The notes beneath the pieces are model-generated. The model did not search any database, was not told the DNA's origin, and worked only from the letters and a program-made list of their open reading frames with translations. The translations under genes were made by a program, and so were the position numbers. Shown here piece by piece: positions 1 through 8,354 of a stretch of 64,000 nt of DNA (positions are counted from its first letter, which is position 1; the number at the start of each line of letters is the position of its first letter). The stretch is from Perlabentimonas gracilis (GTDB lineage: Bacteria > Bacteroidota > Bacteroidia > Bacteroidales > Tenuifilaceae), in NCBI RefSeq assembly GCF_011174675.1, contig NZ_JAANIG010000026.1, positions 1-64,000 on the forward strand. Direction: 5' to 3'.

Positions 1-1
1 A

Positions 2-36
2 AGGGGGTGAAGGCGGCGTAGCCGCCTTCACCCCCT
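2..36. repeat. Perfect long palindrome at window edge
   Basis: Two perfectly complementary 16-base arms (2-17 and 21-36) are separated by the three bases GTA. The core GAAGGCGGC..GCCGCCTTC resembles the imperfect hairpin at 41089-41113, which suggests a dispersed repeat family. It has no clean T-tract, so I call it a repeat rather than a terminator. Confidence 0.6.
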
Positions 37-59
37 CACCCCATACAGCGTAACAGCCT

Positions 60-85
60 GTCATTTCGAGCGAAGCGAGAAATCT
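60..85. repeat. Short dispersed repeat (GTCATTTCG..GAAATCT type)
   Basis: A 26-base element starting GTCATTTCGAGCGAAG and ending CGAGAAATCT, with short inverted ends (ATTTC/GAAAT). Elements of this type are, as I remember, scattered between genes in Bacteroidota genomes. No second copy was seen in this window, so the repeat status rests on recall rather than on the sequence shown. Confidence 0.4.
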
Positions 86-201
86 ATTACATTATTTTCA
101 TTTTAAAAAAGACTTAGTCGGACACTAGTGAAATTTTTTAGTCTTTCTTTATCGATTTGTCATATTAACACCCATATAATCAATGCATAAACAGTGTCTT
201 C

Positions 202-239
202 TTCTAATGGCGGTCATTAGAAAAAGAATCGCTAATGAC
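202..239. repeat. Two mutually exclusive hairpins
   Basis: TTCTAATG (202-209) can pair with CATTAGAA (215-222). The same middle segment, as GTCATTAG (213-220), can instead pair with CTAATGAC (232-239). The two hairpins share the middle arm and cannot coexist. Apart from this and the flanking repeats, I see no gene in the first 393 bases. Confidence 0.4.
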
Positions 240-339
240 AACCGGAGCGAAGCGTAGCTCAGCGTTAGCTAAATTTGGGTTTAACCTATTGGGTATTGTT
301 TTATGCTGTACTTTAAGCAATGTGAGGTGTGTTTTAACG

Positions 340-367
340 AAAAAAGCTCTGCATAATACAGAGCTTT
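340..367 (-). terminator. Intrinsic terminator of the mrp-nfu operon
   Basis: AAAGCTCTG (343-351) and CAGAGCTTT (359-367) form a 9-bp stem with a 7-base loop. On the minus strand it is followed by a run of T (345 down to 340). It lies 26 bases beyond the nfu stop codon, as expected for the end of that operon. Confidence 0.8.
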
Positions 368-393
368 AAGGCAAAAGAAGTTTTTATGTAAAG

Positions 394-636
394 TTACATA
401 TTTACCGCAACCACCTCCTTAATTTCGGGTACGTCGCGACGAATTGCCTGTTCAACACCATTTTTTAGCGTCATAAGGCTGTATGGGCAGCTACCGCAAG
501 CGCCATGTAGTTCTACCTTAACGGTTAGGTCATCGGTAACTTCAACCAACGATATGTCACCTCCATCATTCTGTAGGAATGGACGTACAAGCTCAATTGC
601 ATCGCTAACCTTTTTGTTGATTTCCTCTTTACTCAT
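394..636 (-). CDS. NifU C-terminal-domain Fe-S scaffold protein
   Basis: A stand-alone NifU C-terminal (Nfu) domain of 80 residues, which in this family carries or transfers a Fe-S cluster to apoproteins in the cytoplasm. The diagnostic CxxC is visible as GACGSCPYSL near residue 48, and the N-terminal half has the usual FLQNDGGDI segment. Length fits a domain-only Nfu protein with no A-type extension. It sits 27 bp downstream of mrp on the same strand, before a shared terminator. Mrp is itself a Fe-S carrier ATPase, so the pair plausibly works together in cluster delivery (inference from context). Confidence 0.9.
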   Translation of the reverse strand: MSKEEINKKVSDAIELVRPFLQNDGGDISLVEVTDDLTVKVELHGACGSCPYSLMTLKNGVEQAIRRDVPEIKEVVAVNM

Positions 637-663
637 TTTTGTTCGTGTTTAATTTAATCTACT

Positions 664-1770
664 TTATTTGTGTGTAATTTCAACTCTTTTTGTTGGGGGC
701 ATCTCGGCGTTTCGGCGAGTAACCTCTTCCATTACGCTTTGTGCCAACTTGCTAAAGGCATCGGAAAGTACGCCATCTTCAGTGGCTGCAGGAATACCAT
801 TGTCGCCACCCTCACGAATACTCTGTACAATGGGGATCTGTCCTAGGAGAGGCAAGCGCATTCTATCGGCAAGTTTTTTACAACCATCCTTACCAAAGAT
901 GTAGTAGCGGTTGTTGGGTAGCTCCTCGGGGGTAAACCACGCCATATTCTCAACTAGCCCTAGCACTGGAACATTTACCGATTTCCCGGTAAACATGCTA
1001 ATTCCCTTTACTGCATCGGCAAGTGCCACATCCTGCGGGGTGCTAACAATAACAACCCCGGTGAGGGCAACTTCTTGAACCAGGGTAAGGTGTATGTCGC
1101 TGGTACCAGGCGGAGTGTCGATAAAAAGGTAGTCGAGTTCGCCCCAAGCTCCTTGATGTATTAGCTGACGCAAGGCGTTGGTTGCCATTGGGCCTCTCCA
1201 CACCAGCGCATCGTTGGGGTTTACAAAGTAACCAACCGAAAGGTGCTTAACGCCATAGCTCTCTATGGGTCTAATTAGCTCCAAATCGCCCTCCTTAAAG
1301 CCCTCGGGCTTTGCGTCCTCCATGCCAAACATCTTGGGGATTGATGGGCCAAATATATCGGCATCAATAAGCCCAACAGAGGCACCTGTTTTGGCCATGG
1401 CAACGGCTAGGTTCACTGCAATGGTCGATTTCCCTACGCCCCCTTTTCCCGATGTAACGGCAATAATGTTTTTCACCCTGCTCACCGAGGCTTGCGCTTT
1501 ATATGGCGATTCTTTGGGCTGTGCCGCAGGTGCTTTTATATCGATGCTAACGGAAGCATCGGTAAAGGCAGCTGAGAGCATTTTACTGCAAGCTTTTTTT
1601 ACCGAAGAGGCAAATGGGTCATTGCTCTTGAGCAGGCTTAGGGTAAACGCGATGCTTTTTTCTGAGGATGATAAGTTGGTAACCATTCCTAGGCTAACGA
1701 TATCCTGCCCAAGTTCTGGGTGCTTAATTTGTTTTAGTATATCTAATATGGATTGTTCTGAAACGCTCAT
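664..1770 (-). CDS. mrp: Mrp/NBP35 family ATP-binding Fe-S carrier
   Basis: A 368-residue P-loop ATPase of the Mrp/ApbC/NBP35 family, which binds and transfers Fe-S clusters in the cytoplasm. An N-terminal MIP18-like (DUF59) domain occupies about residues 1-90. The deviant Walker A, TSGKGGVGKST, lies near residue 106, followed by GLIDADIFGPS and the switch region FIDTPPGTSD. I did not see the C-terminal CxxC that many family members carry. The gene is first in a two-gene operon with the Nfu protein, behind a full-consensus promoter at 1799-1829. Confidence 0.93.
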   Translation of the reverse strand: MSVSEQSILDILKQIKHPELGQDIVSLGMVTNLSSSEKSIAFTLSLLKSNDPFASSVKKACSKMLSAAFTDASVSIDIKAPAAQPKESPYKAQASVSRVKNIIAVTSGKGGVGKSTIAVNLAVAMAKTGASVGLIDADIFGPSIPKMFGMEDAKPEGFKEGDLELIRPIESYGVKHLSVGYFVNPNDALVWRGPMATNALRQLIHQGAWGELDYLFIDTPPGTSDIHLTLVQEVALTGVVIVSTPQDVALADAVKGISMFTGKSVNVPVLGLVENMAWFTPEELPNNRYYIFGKDGCKKLADRMRLPLLGQIPIVQSIREGGDNGIPAATEDGVLSDAFSKLAQSVMEEVTRRNAEMPPTKRVEITHK

Positions 1771-1798
1771 GCTGTTTTTAATTAATTTAAATAAACCG

Positions 1799-1829
1799 CA
1801 AAGTTAGGCATTCTGTATTACCAAACAAA
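1799..1829 (-). promoter_or_regulatory. Bacteroidota consensus promoter for mrp-nfu
   Basis: Read on the minus strand: TTTG (1829-1826), a 19-nt spacer, then TAACTTTG (1806-1799), an exact match to the -33/-7 consensus TTTG-N19-TAnnTTTG. The start codon of mrp is 29 bases downstream. Confidence 0.65.
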
Positions 1830-1870
1830 GAAATGGCTAAAAGGTTTCAGTATCAAGTAATAATCGCGGG

Positions 1871-2218
1871 TTACAGCGAAAGTGCTACCTGAGGATCCCA
1901 GAAAATCTTTTCAAAATCTTTAACCCGGTTGTCTTCAATCACAACACCTTCGCTTTCAAGCAGCTCCTGCATGGTGTTGCTGCCCGGGAAATGGATTTTA
2001 CCCGTTAGCAAGCCTTGCCGGTTCACCACCCTGTGTGCAGGAACCCAGCTGGGCAGGGTTTTGGTTGAATTTAACGCCCAGCCAACCATACGCGACGATT
2101 GGGTCGAACCCAAGTATCGGGCAATTGCACCGTAGCTAGTTACCCTGCCATATGGAATAAGGCGTGTTACTTCGTAAACCTGCTCAAAAAAGTTTGGGCT
2201 ACTCGAGTTCTGGTTCAT
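1871..2218 (-). CDS. Alkyltransferase-like (MGMT-fold) protein
   Basis: A 115-residue protein consisting only of the DNA-binding domain of O6-alkylguanine-DNA alkyltransferase. The active-site PCHR is PAHR here (VPAHRVVNRQG), so the alkyl-accepting cysteine is gone. Such alkyltransferase-like proteins bind O6-alkylguanine, flip the base and flag the lesion to nucleotide excision repair instead of repairing it. The SYGAIARYLG helix-turn-helix and the ARG-finger region (SSRMVGWAL) are present. It overlaps the 3' end of trmB by 20 bp, so the two are translationally coupled. Confidence 0.85.
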   Translation of the reverse strand: MNQNSSSPNFFEQVYEVTRLIPYGRVTSYGAIARYLGSTQSSRMVGWALNSTKTLPSWVPAHRVVNRQGLLTGKIHFPGSNTMQELLESEGVVIEDNRVKDFEKIFWDPQVALSL

Positions 2219-2900
2219 GGAGCTGCGCTTGGGTGTTTAGCTCAAATCGGAGGTAGGTTATGGGTTTTCCTTGCTCAAGGAACATGCTTTCGTAAAATGT
2301 TCTAATTGAAAGGATAGAGTCCACTATATTCGAGTTGTATAGGTCGTTGGTGCAAAAATGCACCTTAAGGTTATTCTGCTCAACCAGCGCCTTAGTATAT
2401 TCGTGCAGCCCTTGGCTATCGGTCTTTAGATGGATAATTGCGTTGGGCTTGGCGAACTGCTGGTAGTAGGTAAGGAACCTGCTCGACGATAGCCGCTTTC
2501 TGGCCTTGGCAGGGCGGGGTTGTGGGTCGGGGAAAGTTATCCAAATCTCGCTTACCTCATCCTTGTCGAAAAACGAAACGATATTCTCAATCCTAGTCCG
2601 CACAAACGCAACGTTTTCCATTTGCTTCTCGGTGGCATCTTTGGCACCTGTCCAAAGGCGAGCCCCCTTAATATCTACCCCAATAAAGTTTTTGTTGGGG
2701 TACATCTTGGCTAGGTTCACGGTGTATTCACCCTTGCCACAGCCCAACTCCAAAACAATGGGGTTGTCGTTTTTAAAGAAGCTAGTGTTCCACTTTCCCT
2801 TAATGGGGTGATCTTTTCTCCAAACATCATCAAACGAGGGTTGGAATAAGTTCTCGAACGTCTCGTTTTCGGCAAATTTTTTAAGCTTGTTCTTTCCCAC
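2199..2900 (-). CDS. trmB: tRNA (guanine-N7-)-methyltransferase
   Basis: SAM-dependent enzyme that makes m7G46 in the variable loop of tRNAs. Visible motifs are VLELGCGKGEYTV (SAM-binding motif I), FIGVDIKGAR, and ITFPDPQPR, close to the family PDPWPK motif. I chose the GTG at 2900 because VGKNKLKKFAEN aligns with the usual family N terminus. The upstream in-frame TTG (2957) would add 19 unrelated residues and overlap gldH. With GTG the protein is 233 residues, a normal length, 37 bp after gldH. Confidence 0.92.
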   Translation of the reverse strand: MGKNKLKKFAENETFENLFQPSFDDVWRKDHPIKGKWNTSFFKNDNPIVLELGCGKGEYTVNLAKMYPNKNFIGVDIKGARLWTGAKDATEKQMENVAFVRTRIENIVSFFDKDEVSEIWITFPDPQPRPAKARKRLSSSRFLTYYQQFAKPNAIIHLKTDSQGLHEYTKALVEQNNLKVHFCTNDLYNSNIVDSILSIRTFYESMFLEQGKPITYLRFELNTQAQLHEPELE

Positions 2901-2937
2901 GGTAAATAGCGAAATGTTATAAATGGAGGTTTTTGCT

Positions 2938-3414
2938 TTACAGCTTTGTTTTCTCAATACGGATACCTACTGATGCTATGCCCTTTAGCTGGTTAGTTCT
3001 CATTCCCTGTTGGATTGAAAACTCATAGGTTCCGGCTTCGGGAAAACGGATATACCGCTTGTAGGGTATTTGGTTGTCGCGAAGCGCGCCAAACCCTTTG
3101 CCAAGCCATCGTCCTCTTTGGTCGGCTAGCACGCACTCCATAGTATCGCGAAGCATTGCACCGTTTGGCGATGATGTTTGTATGAAGAGGTACAGATTGC
3201 TATTGGGGTAGCTTGTTGTGTTGCGTAGGTTGATGTATACGTTATGTACCGAAGTGGTATCGGTAATATTTACCCTAAAGGTGGCAATGCTGTCGGCGCT
3301 CCAGGTCTCCTTGGGGATATCTACATTACTGTTATATACCGACCTCTCGGAGCAAGAGGGAAAAACGAATATGGCCCAAATGCTAACAGCTGCAGCAAAA
3401 ACGATTCTATTCAT
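2938..3414 (-). CDS. gldH: Gliding-motility lipoprotein GldH
   Basis: A 158-residue lipoprotein: an N-terminal hydrophobic signal ends in the lipobox-like FPSCSE, with the lipidated Cys near residue 20. The body matches the GldH family (WSADSIATFRVNITDT, conserved YINLRNTTSYPNSNLYLFI, LADQRGRWLGKGFG). GldH is needed for gliding in Flavobacterium, but homologues are kept in non-gliding Bacteroidota. The gene overlaps ricT by 8 bp and lies in the holB-ricT-gldH-trmB run. Confidence 0.85.
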   Translation of the reverse strand: MNRIVFAAAVSIWAIFVFPSCSERSVYNSNVDIPKETWSADSIATFRVNITDTTSVHNVYINLRNTTSYPNSNLYLFIQTSSPNGAMLRDTMECVLADQRGRWLGKGFGALRDNQIPYKRYIRFPEAGTYEFSIQQGMRTNQLKGIASVGIRIEKTKL

Positions 3415-4558
3415 TGCCGGGTCTCCTTCGTATTTTATTTCGTCTTTTCTTGGCTGGCTTGCGTTTCTTCTTTTCGTCGAAACGGGTAAGGCTATCCTGC
3501 TCTATTACGCTTCCGTAACCAAACTGAATCTTTTCGTCAGCGGGTTCGATAAACTCAACAAGCTTTAGTGGCTTAACCCCTTTCGCGTTGAGTGTAATAA
3601 TCTCTTTTACTCTCTCAACTGGTACTGAGGTCATGTTGAGGGCGGAGTGGGGGTCGCTGCTATACCACATTACTCTTTTAAAGATATCGGTTTTCTGGTG
3701 GTAGTATAGCGCATCTTTTGTTTCGAGAACTATGTTGGTTTTTGGAAAGTCCTTACGTGCGTCGATGTAGCTCTCCAGCTCATAGTTGAGGCAGCACTTC
3801 AGCTTGCCGCATTGCCCTGCTAGCTTTTGGGGGTTAAGCGATATTTCCTGAACGCGAGCCGAGTTGGTTGTAACCGATACAAAGTTGTTTATCCATGACG
3901 AGCAGCAAAGTTCTCTGCCGCAAGAGCCTATGCCCCCTATACGTCCCGCTTCCTGGCGAGCACCAATTTGGCGCATCTCGATACGAATTTGGAACTCTTC
4001 GGCTAGGATCTTGATAAGTTCCCTAAAATCGACCCGCTCGTCGGCAATGTAGTAAAAAACGGCCTTTGTCTTGTCGCCCTGATACTCCACATCGCCAATC
4101 TTCATGTTAAGGTTTAGGTCGTTAACAATCTGGCGGGTTCTAATCATTGTGTTGTATTCCAGCGAGATGGCCTCAAGCCACTTCTCAATATCGGCGGGTT
4201 TTGCCTTTCGGTAAACCTTCTTTAGCTCGGTATCGTTGGGTTTTACACCAGCCTTGGCCATTTGTTTGTTTACTAGCCAACCGGTAAGGGTTACTGTTCC
4301 AATATCATGGCCTGGCGATGCCTCCACTGCCACTACTTCACCCTTCCGGAGAGGTAAATTATTTGCATTTCGGTAGAATGCCTTACGGGTGTTCTTAAAC
4401 TGAACCTCTATTACATCGGTATCTATTGGTGGTGTGGGTACATCGTTAAACCAATCGTATGTGCTAAGCTTGGCGCATCCACTGTTTTGGCAAACGGAGT
4501 TTTCACTTCCCTCGTTTTCTGTAAGTATTACGCCGCGTGAGCAAATGCTCTTTTCCAT
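3407..4558 (-). CDS. PSP1/RicT-family Fe-S protein
   Basis: A 383-residue PSP1-domain protein related to Bacillus RicT (YaaT), part of a Fe-S containing complex that affects RNA processing there; the role in Bacteroidota is not settled. The PSP1 core carries the cysteine clusters SCGRELCCSSW and QCGKLKCCLNYE, which in RicT-type proteins are candidate cluster ligands. An extra N-terminal stretch (CSRG, CQNSGCAK) adds more cysteines. The C terminus is a basic Lys/Arg-rich tail (KKKRKPAKKRRNK) that could bind nucleic acid. It is adjacent to holB and gldH. Confidence 0.85.
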   Translation of the reverse strand: MEKSICSRGVILTENEGSENSVCQNSGCAKLSTYDWFNDVPTPPIDTDVIEVQFKNTRKAFYRNANNLPLRKGEVVAVEASPGHDIGTVTLTGWLVNKQMAKAGVKPNDTELKKVYRKAKPADIEKWLEAISLEYNTMIRTRQIVNDLNLNMKIGDVEYQGDKTKAVFYYIADERVDFRELIKILAEEFQIRIEMRQIGARQEAGRIGGIGSCGRELCCSSWINNFVSVTTNSARVQEISLNPQKLAGQCGKLKCCLNYELESYIDARKDFPKTNIVLETKDALYYHQKTDIFKRVMWYSSDPHSALNMTSVPVERVKEIITLNAKGVKPLKLVEFIEPADEKIQFGYGSVIEQDSLTRFDEKKKRKPAKKRRNKIRRRPGNE

Positions 4559-4582
4559 AATCTTTAGTTATTTAGCTTGCTG

Positions 4583-4590
4583 CAAAGGTA
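4583..4590 (-). promoter_or_regulatory. -7 element before ricT
   Basis: On the minus strand the sequence is TACCTTTG, an exact TAnnTTTG, 25 bases upstream of the ricT start. No convincing TTTG -33 box was found at the right distance. Confidence 0.4.
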
Positions 4591-4648
4591 ACTATTTTGA
4601 TGGTTTTTTCCGATTTCAACCTATTTGCGAAGGGAAATCGGGATAATG

Positions 4649-5797
4649 CTACTTTTTGTTTATCAGCTTCACCAGCTTCATGGTCAAATCTGTGAACACA
4701 ATTTGCGCGTTGCCATACCGCATAATATGCTCAATGGCTCTGTTTAGCTCATTGTAAATGGGCACCACGTTGCTGCCATTAATGTATGGCGAAAAGTTTG
4801 AACTAAACTTTTCCTCCTCACCAGCAATATAGGCAATATCGTTAAGTCCCAGGTTCATCATAAAACTTTCTCTAATCATTCTTAGCGAGTAGCTAATAAG
4901 CTCCTTCTGGCTCTCTCGGCTCAATCGGGCTACCTTATCAACCCAGTCAAGAAGGGCCAGTACGTTGTTGGAGTAGCATGATCTTAACAGTTCTTTCAGT
5001 AGTTCGAAGTGAGGATTCGCCTCATCGGAGTGGGCTAGGGAGAGCGCCACCCTGAAATTTCCGTTGGCTACTCGGCTTACATCCTGTGCTCTGTGAGCAG
5101 GAACTTGGCATTTATTCACCAGTGCAGTGGCTATATCTTCGCGGGCAATGGGTGGTACTTTTACTATCTGCGTACGTGAGCGGATGGTTCCAATTATATT
5201 TTCGGGGTTCTCTGATACCAACAGGAAAACAGTTTTGGCTGGCGGTTCTTCAATTAGCTTAAGGAGCTTGTTGGCTGCGTATTGGTTCATACGCTCAGGC
5301 AACCAAATAATCATGGTTTTGTATTCGGACTCAAAGCTCTTTAGGCTAATCTTTTTGATAACCTCCGACCCCTCGCCTGTGCTTATGATACCCACCTTGT
5401 TCTCTAGCCCAAGCAGTGAGTACCATTCCGACTCGCTAATGTAAGGCGATTGGAGGATGGTTTCGCGCCACAGCTGGATATTGGCATCGCTACCCCTTCC
5501 ACCTGATGTTTCGTCATCGCTGTCATCAGATTTTTTCTTCTCGTTTACGGGAAACACAAAGTGGAGATCGGGGTGTATAAGCTTATGAAACTTATAGCAT
5601 GATGGGCATACACCACACGAATCATCATCTCTCTTGTCGGTGCAAGCAATGTACTGTGCATATGCAATGGCTAAGGCTAGCTTGCCAGTTCCCTCTTGCC
5701 CCACAAGAAGTTGAGCATGCGGAACCCTATCGTCTTTTACACTCTTAATGAGTTTTTGTATAATTGCCTGTTGACCAACTATATCCTTAAATTGCAT
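4649..5797 (-). CDS. holB: DNA polymerase III delta' subunit
   Basis: Clamp-loader subunit of the AAA+ family (382 residues). The N terminus has FKDIVGQQAIIQKL and the P-loop GQEGTGKLALA, followed by a zinc module (CxxCxxC type, CGVCPSCYKFHKLIHPDLHF) typical of DnaX/HolB-like loaders. The sensor-1 region is seen as IIWLPERMNQYAANKLLKLIEEPP, with EPP and the SRxxxxxV segment SRTQIVKV. An acidic/serine insertion (KKKSDDSDDETSGGRG) near residue 90 is unusual. It is followed 90 bp later by ricT. Confidence 0.88.
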   Translation of the reverse strand: MQFKDIVGQQAIIQKLIKSVKDDRVPHAQLLVGQEGTGKLALAIAYAQYIACTDKRDDDSCGVCPSCYKFHKLIHPDLHFVFPVNEKKKSDDSDDETSGGRGSDANIQLWRETILQSPYISESEWYSLLGLENKVGIISTGEGSEVIKKISLKSFESEYKTMIIWLPERMNQYAANKLLKLIEEPPAKTVFLLVSENPENIIGTIRSRTQIVKVPPIAREDIATALVNKCQVPAHRAQDVSRVANGNFRVALSLAHSDEANPHFELLKELLRSCYSNNVLALLDWVDKVARLSRESQKELISYSLRMIRESFMMNLGLNDIAYIAGEEEKFSSNFSPYINGSNVVPIYNELNRAIEHIMRYGNAQIVFTDLTMKLVKLINKK

Positions 5798-5828
5798 TGC
5801 TTCAAATTTTATTGTTGAGTAAGGTTTT

Positions 5829-5836
5829 CAAAGGTA
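5829..5836 (-). promoter_or_regulatory. -7 element before holB
   Basis: TACCTTTG on the minus strand, 31 bases upstream of the holB start codon. No good -33 box is visible. Confidence 0.35.
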
Positions 5837-5935
5837 GTAAAAAGTAAATAATTGAAAAGCTGGGAAAGTTCCTTTTACCCCAAACGATTGCGAAGAAATA
5901 TCGGTTCATCAAACCCTTCACACGGCAGATTTTCA

Positions 5936-5943
5936 TATCTTTG
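5936..5943 (+). promoter_or_regulatory. -7 element before pgk
   Basis: TATCTTTG, an exact TAnnTTTG, 28 bases before the pgk ATG in the divergent holB-pgk gap. A -33 TTTG is not obvious. Confidence 0.45.
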
Positions 5944-5971
5944 CTACTGAAAAAACCAATCTTTTAAAGCC

Positions 5972-7162
5972 ATGATAAACTTTGATACTTACAGCTTTGC
6001 TGGTAAAAGGGCTATTGTTAGGGTCGATTTTAATGTGCCCCTCGATAAAGCATTTAATGTAACTGACGATAACCGAATAAGGGCCGCACTACCCACAATT
6101 AAAAAGATATTGAGCGATGGAGGTTCAGCTATCCTAATGTCGCACCTGGGAAGGCCCAAGGATGGCCCCGAGGAAAAATTCTCGCTTAAGCATATTTTAC
6201 CCACGCTTAGCAAGCATCTTGGTGTTGAGGTTAAATTTGCCCCCGACTGCATAGGTGCCGAAGCCGTTCAACTATCAAGTGCGCTAAAGCCCGGGGAGGT
6301 GTTGCTGCTTGAAAACCTCAGGTTTTACAAAGAGGAGGAGAAGGGCGACGAGGGGTTTGCTCAAAAGCTGGCCAACCTAGCCGATGTTTATGTAAACGAT
6401 GCTTTTGGTACAGCCCATAGAGCTCACGCATCTACCACAATAATTGCTAAATTCTTTCCACAGAATAAGATGTTCGGATACCTTATCCAAAGCGAACTCA
6501 ACGGCTTGGAGAAAGTTTTACACAAGCCCCAGAAACCCTATACTGCCGTATTGGGCGGTGCAAAGGTTAGCACCAAGATCACCATTATAGAGAACCTTAT
6601 GGACAAGGTGGACAACTTGATAATTGGTGGAGGAATGATGTTTACCTTTATCAAGGCGCAGGGTGGCAAAATTGGGTCATCGATGGTTGAGGATGATAAG
6701 CTTGATATGGCCTTGGACATTATGGCAAAAGCCAAGCAGAAAGGCGTAAACATACTTCTACCCGTAGACACTGTAATTGCCGATTCGTTTAGCAATGAGG
6801 CTAACTCCAAAGTGGTTAGGGTTGACGATATTCCCGAGGGATGGCTTGGGTTAGATATTGCTCAGGACTCTGTTGAGCAATTCTCCAAGGTTATTGAAAA
6901 CTCCAAAACCATTCTGTGGAATGGCCCAATGGGGGTTTTTGAAATGCCAAAGTTTGCCGAGGGAACCAAACAGGTGGCTAAAGCAATGGCTAGAGCAACG
7001 GCTAATGGTGCTTTTAGTTTGGTAGGTGGCGGCGATTCGGTTGCAGCCATAAACTCTTTAGGCTTAGCCGATGAGGTTAGCTATGTGTCAACCGGTGGGG
7101 GAGCACTTTTAGAGTATCTGGAGAATGGCGACTTGCCAGGCATAAAGGCCGTGAGGGAGTAG
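5972..7162 (+). CDS. pgk: Phosphoglycerate kinase
   Basis: Glycolytic enzyme transferring a phosphate between 1,3-bisphosphoglycerate and ADP in the cytoplasm. The 396-residue length is normal. N-domain substrate motifs RVDFNVPL and MSHLGRPK, the [10 protein letters not shown] segment, GGAKVSTKI in the C-domain, and the nucleotide-loop GGGDSVAAI near the C terminus are all intact. It is monocistronic: a -7 element lies upstream and a strong terminator follows 18 bp after the stop. Confidence 0.98.
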   Translation: MINFDTYSFAGKRAIVRVDFNVPLDKAFNVTDDNRIRAALPTIKKILSDGGSAILMSHLGRPKDGPEEKFSLKHILPTLSKHLGVEVKFAPDCIGAEAVQLSSALKPGEVLLLENLRFYKEEEKGDEGFAQKLANLADVYVNDAFGTAHRAHASTTIIAKFFPQNKMFGYLIQSELNGLEKVLHKPQKPYTAVLGGAKVSTKITIIENLMDKVDNLIIGGGMMFTFIKAQGGKIGSSMVEDDKLDMALDIMAKAKQKGVNILLPVDTVIADSFSNEANSKVVRVDDIPEGWLGLDIAQDSVEQFSKVIENSKTILWNGPMGVFEMPKFAEGTKQVAKAMARATANGAFSLVGGGDSVAAINSLGLADEVSYVSTGGGALLEYLENGDLPGIKAVRE

Positions 7163-7180
7163 TTCACACATATAGTATTT

Positions 7181-7209
7181 AACGGCTAGCCTCCCTAGCC
7201 GTTTTTTTT
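7181..7209 (+). terminator. pgk terminator
   Basis: AACGGCTAG (7181-7189) and CTAGCCGTT (7195-7203) form a perfect 9-bp stem followed by an unbroken T-tract. Confidence 0.9.
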
Positions 7210-7272
7210 ATCTCTAAGCATAGCAATAACGTGTTATATTCAATGGGTTCAAATAATCCATATCTTTGCAGC

Positions 7273-8256
7273 ATGAGCAGTAGGTTAAGCGATATAATTT
7301 TCGATGTAACAAGTGCAAACTTTGAGCAGTTGGCTTTGGAGGTGTTTCGGTTTCAGGCCGAGCATAATGCTGTGTACAAAAAGTATCTCGATATACTTAG
7401 GGTAAAGCCATCCGAAGTGCAAAGTGTAAACCACATACCCTACTTGCCAATAGCATTCTTTAAATCGCACAATATATATATTGGTGATAGCATACCCCAA
7501 GCAATCTTTACAAGTAGCGGTACCACCGGAGCAGAAACCAGCAAGCATCCTGTTCGCAGCGTGAGCTTATACGAGCAGAGCTTTATGGCTGGATTTAAGC
7601 AATTCTACGGTAATCCAACAGATTATACCATACTTGCCCTGCTGCCATCGTATCTTGAGCGGGAAGGGTCGTCGCTTGTGTATATGGTTCAGCAATTGAT
7701 TAAGGAGAGCCGAAATTCTCAAAGTGGTTTCTTTCTAAACGAGCATAATAAGCTGGTAGATATTATTCTGGAGCAGGAACGGCATCGGCGTCCCACCCTA
7801 CTTATTGGTGTTACCTTTGCCTTGTTGGAGTTGGCTTCAAGTTATAAAATGTCGTTGAGCAGTACCATAATTATGGAAACTGGGGGGATGAAGGGAAGGG
7901 GCAAGGAGCTTACCCGTGGCGAAATGCACTTGCTGCTCAAGGATGCGTTTAGTGTTGGTCATATCCACTCGGAGTACGGAATGACGGAGCTACTCTCGCA
8001 GGCATACTCAAAAGGAGACGGACTATTTGAGACACCTCCCTGGATGCAAGTTTTGGTCCGCGATCCCTACGACCCTTTTACTCTTTTACCTAAAAACAGC
8101 AGCGGGGCTATTAATGTGATAGACTTGGCAAACCTTTACTCCTGCTCGTTTATTCAAACCGATGATTTGGGTAAACTACACGCAAATGGCACTTTTGAAG
8201 TGCTTGGCCGTATGGATGGTAGTCAGGTTAGGGGATGTAACATGCTGGTCCTATAA
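7273..8256 (+). CDS. LuxE-like acyl-protein synthetase
   Basis: An adenylate-forming enzyme related to LuxE and phenylacetate-CoA ligases. The P-loop TSSGTTGAETSKHPV, the IMETGGMKGRGKELTR segment and HSEYGMTELLSQAYS match the family, which activates fatty acids and passes them to a protein thiol. In Bacteroidota these genes often belong to fatty-acid or pigment pathways; no partner is adjacent here. I chose the ATG at 7273 because MSSRLSDIIFDV aligns with family starts, giving 327 residues. An in-frame ATG at 7231 lies upstream of a TATCTTTG -7 box (7261-7268). That box implies a transcription start almost on the chosen ATG, so the message may be leaderless. Confidence 0.8.
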   Translation: MSSRLSDIIFDVTSANFEQLALEVFRFQAEHNAVYKKYLDILRVKPSEVQSVNHIPYLPIAFFKSHNIYIGDSIPQAIFTSSGTTGAETSKHPVRSVSLYEQSFMAGFKQFYGNPTDYTILALLPSYLEREGSSLVYMVQQLIKESRNSQSGFFLNEHNKLVDIILEQERHRRPTLLIGVTFALLELASSYKMSLSSTIIMETGGMKGRGKELTRGEMHLLLKDAFSVGHIHSEYGMTELLSQAYSKGDGLFETPPWMQVLVRDPYDPFTLLPKNSSGAINVIDLANLYSCSFIQTDDLGKLHANGTFEVLGRMDGSQVRGCNMLVL

Positions 8257-8288
8257 AAAACCACAGCCGGTGTATGAGCCGGCTGTGG
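8255..8288 (-). terminator. Terminator of the C1 peptidase gene
   Basis: CCACAGCCGG (8261-8270) and CCGGCTGTGG (8279-8288) form a 10-bp stem. A T-run follows on the minus strand (8260-8255), immediately beyond the acyl-protein synthetase stop. Confidence 0.8.
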
Positions 8289-8354
8289 AAACCTAAAAAA
8301 ACCATGAAAAAGCATACTCGCTCTCCACAGCAATGCTGCGGAAGGGTCTTATGC

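Noticed and set aside
2901-2957. Longer TTG start for trmB
   Set aside because: It would overlap gldH and add residues unlike the family; GTG at 2900 gives the conserved GKNKLKKFAEN start.
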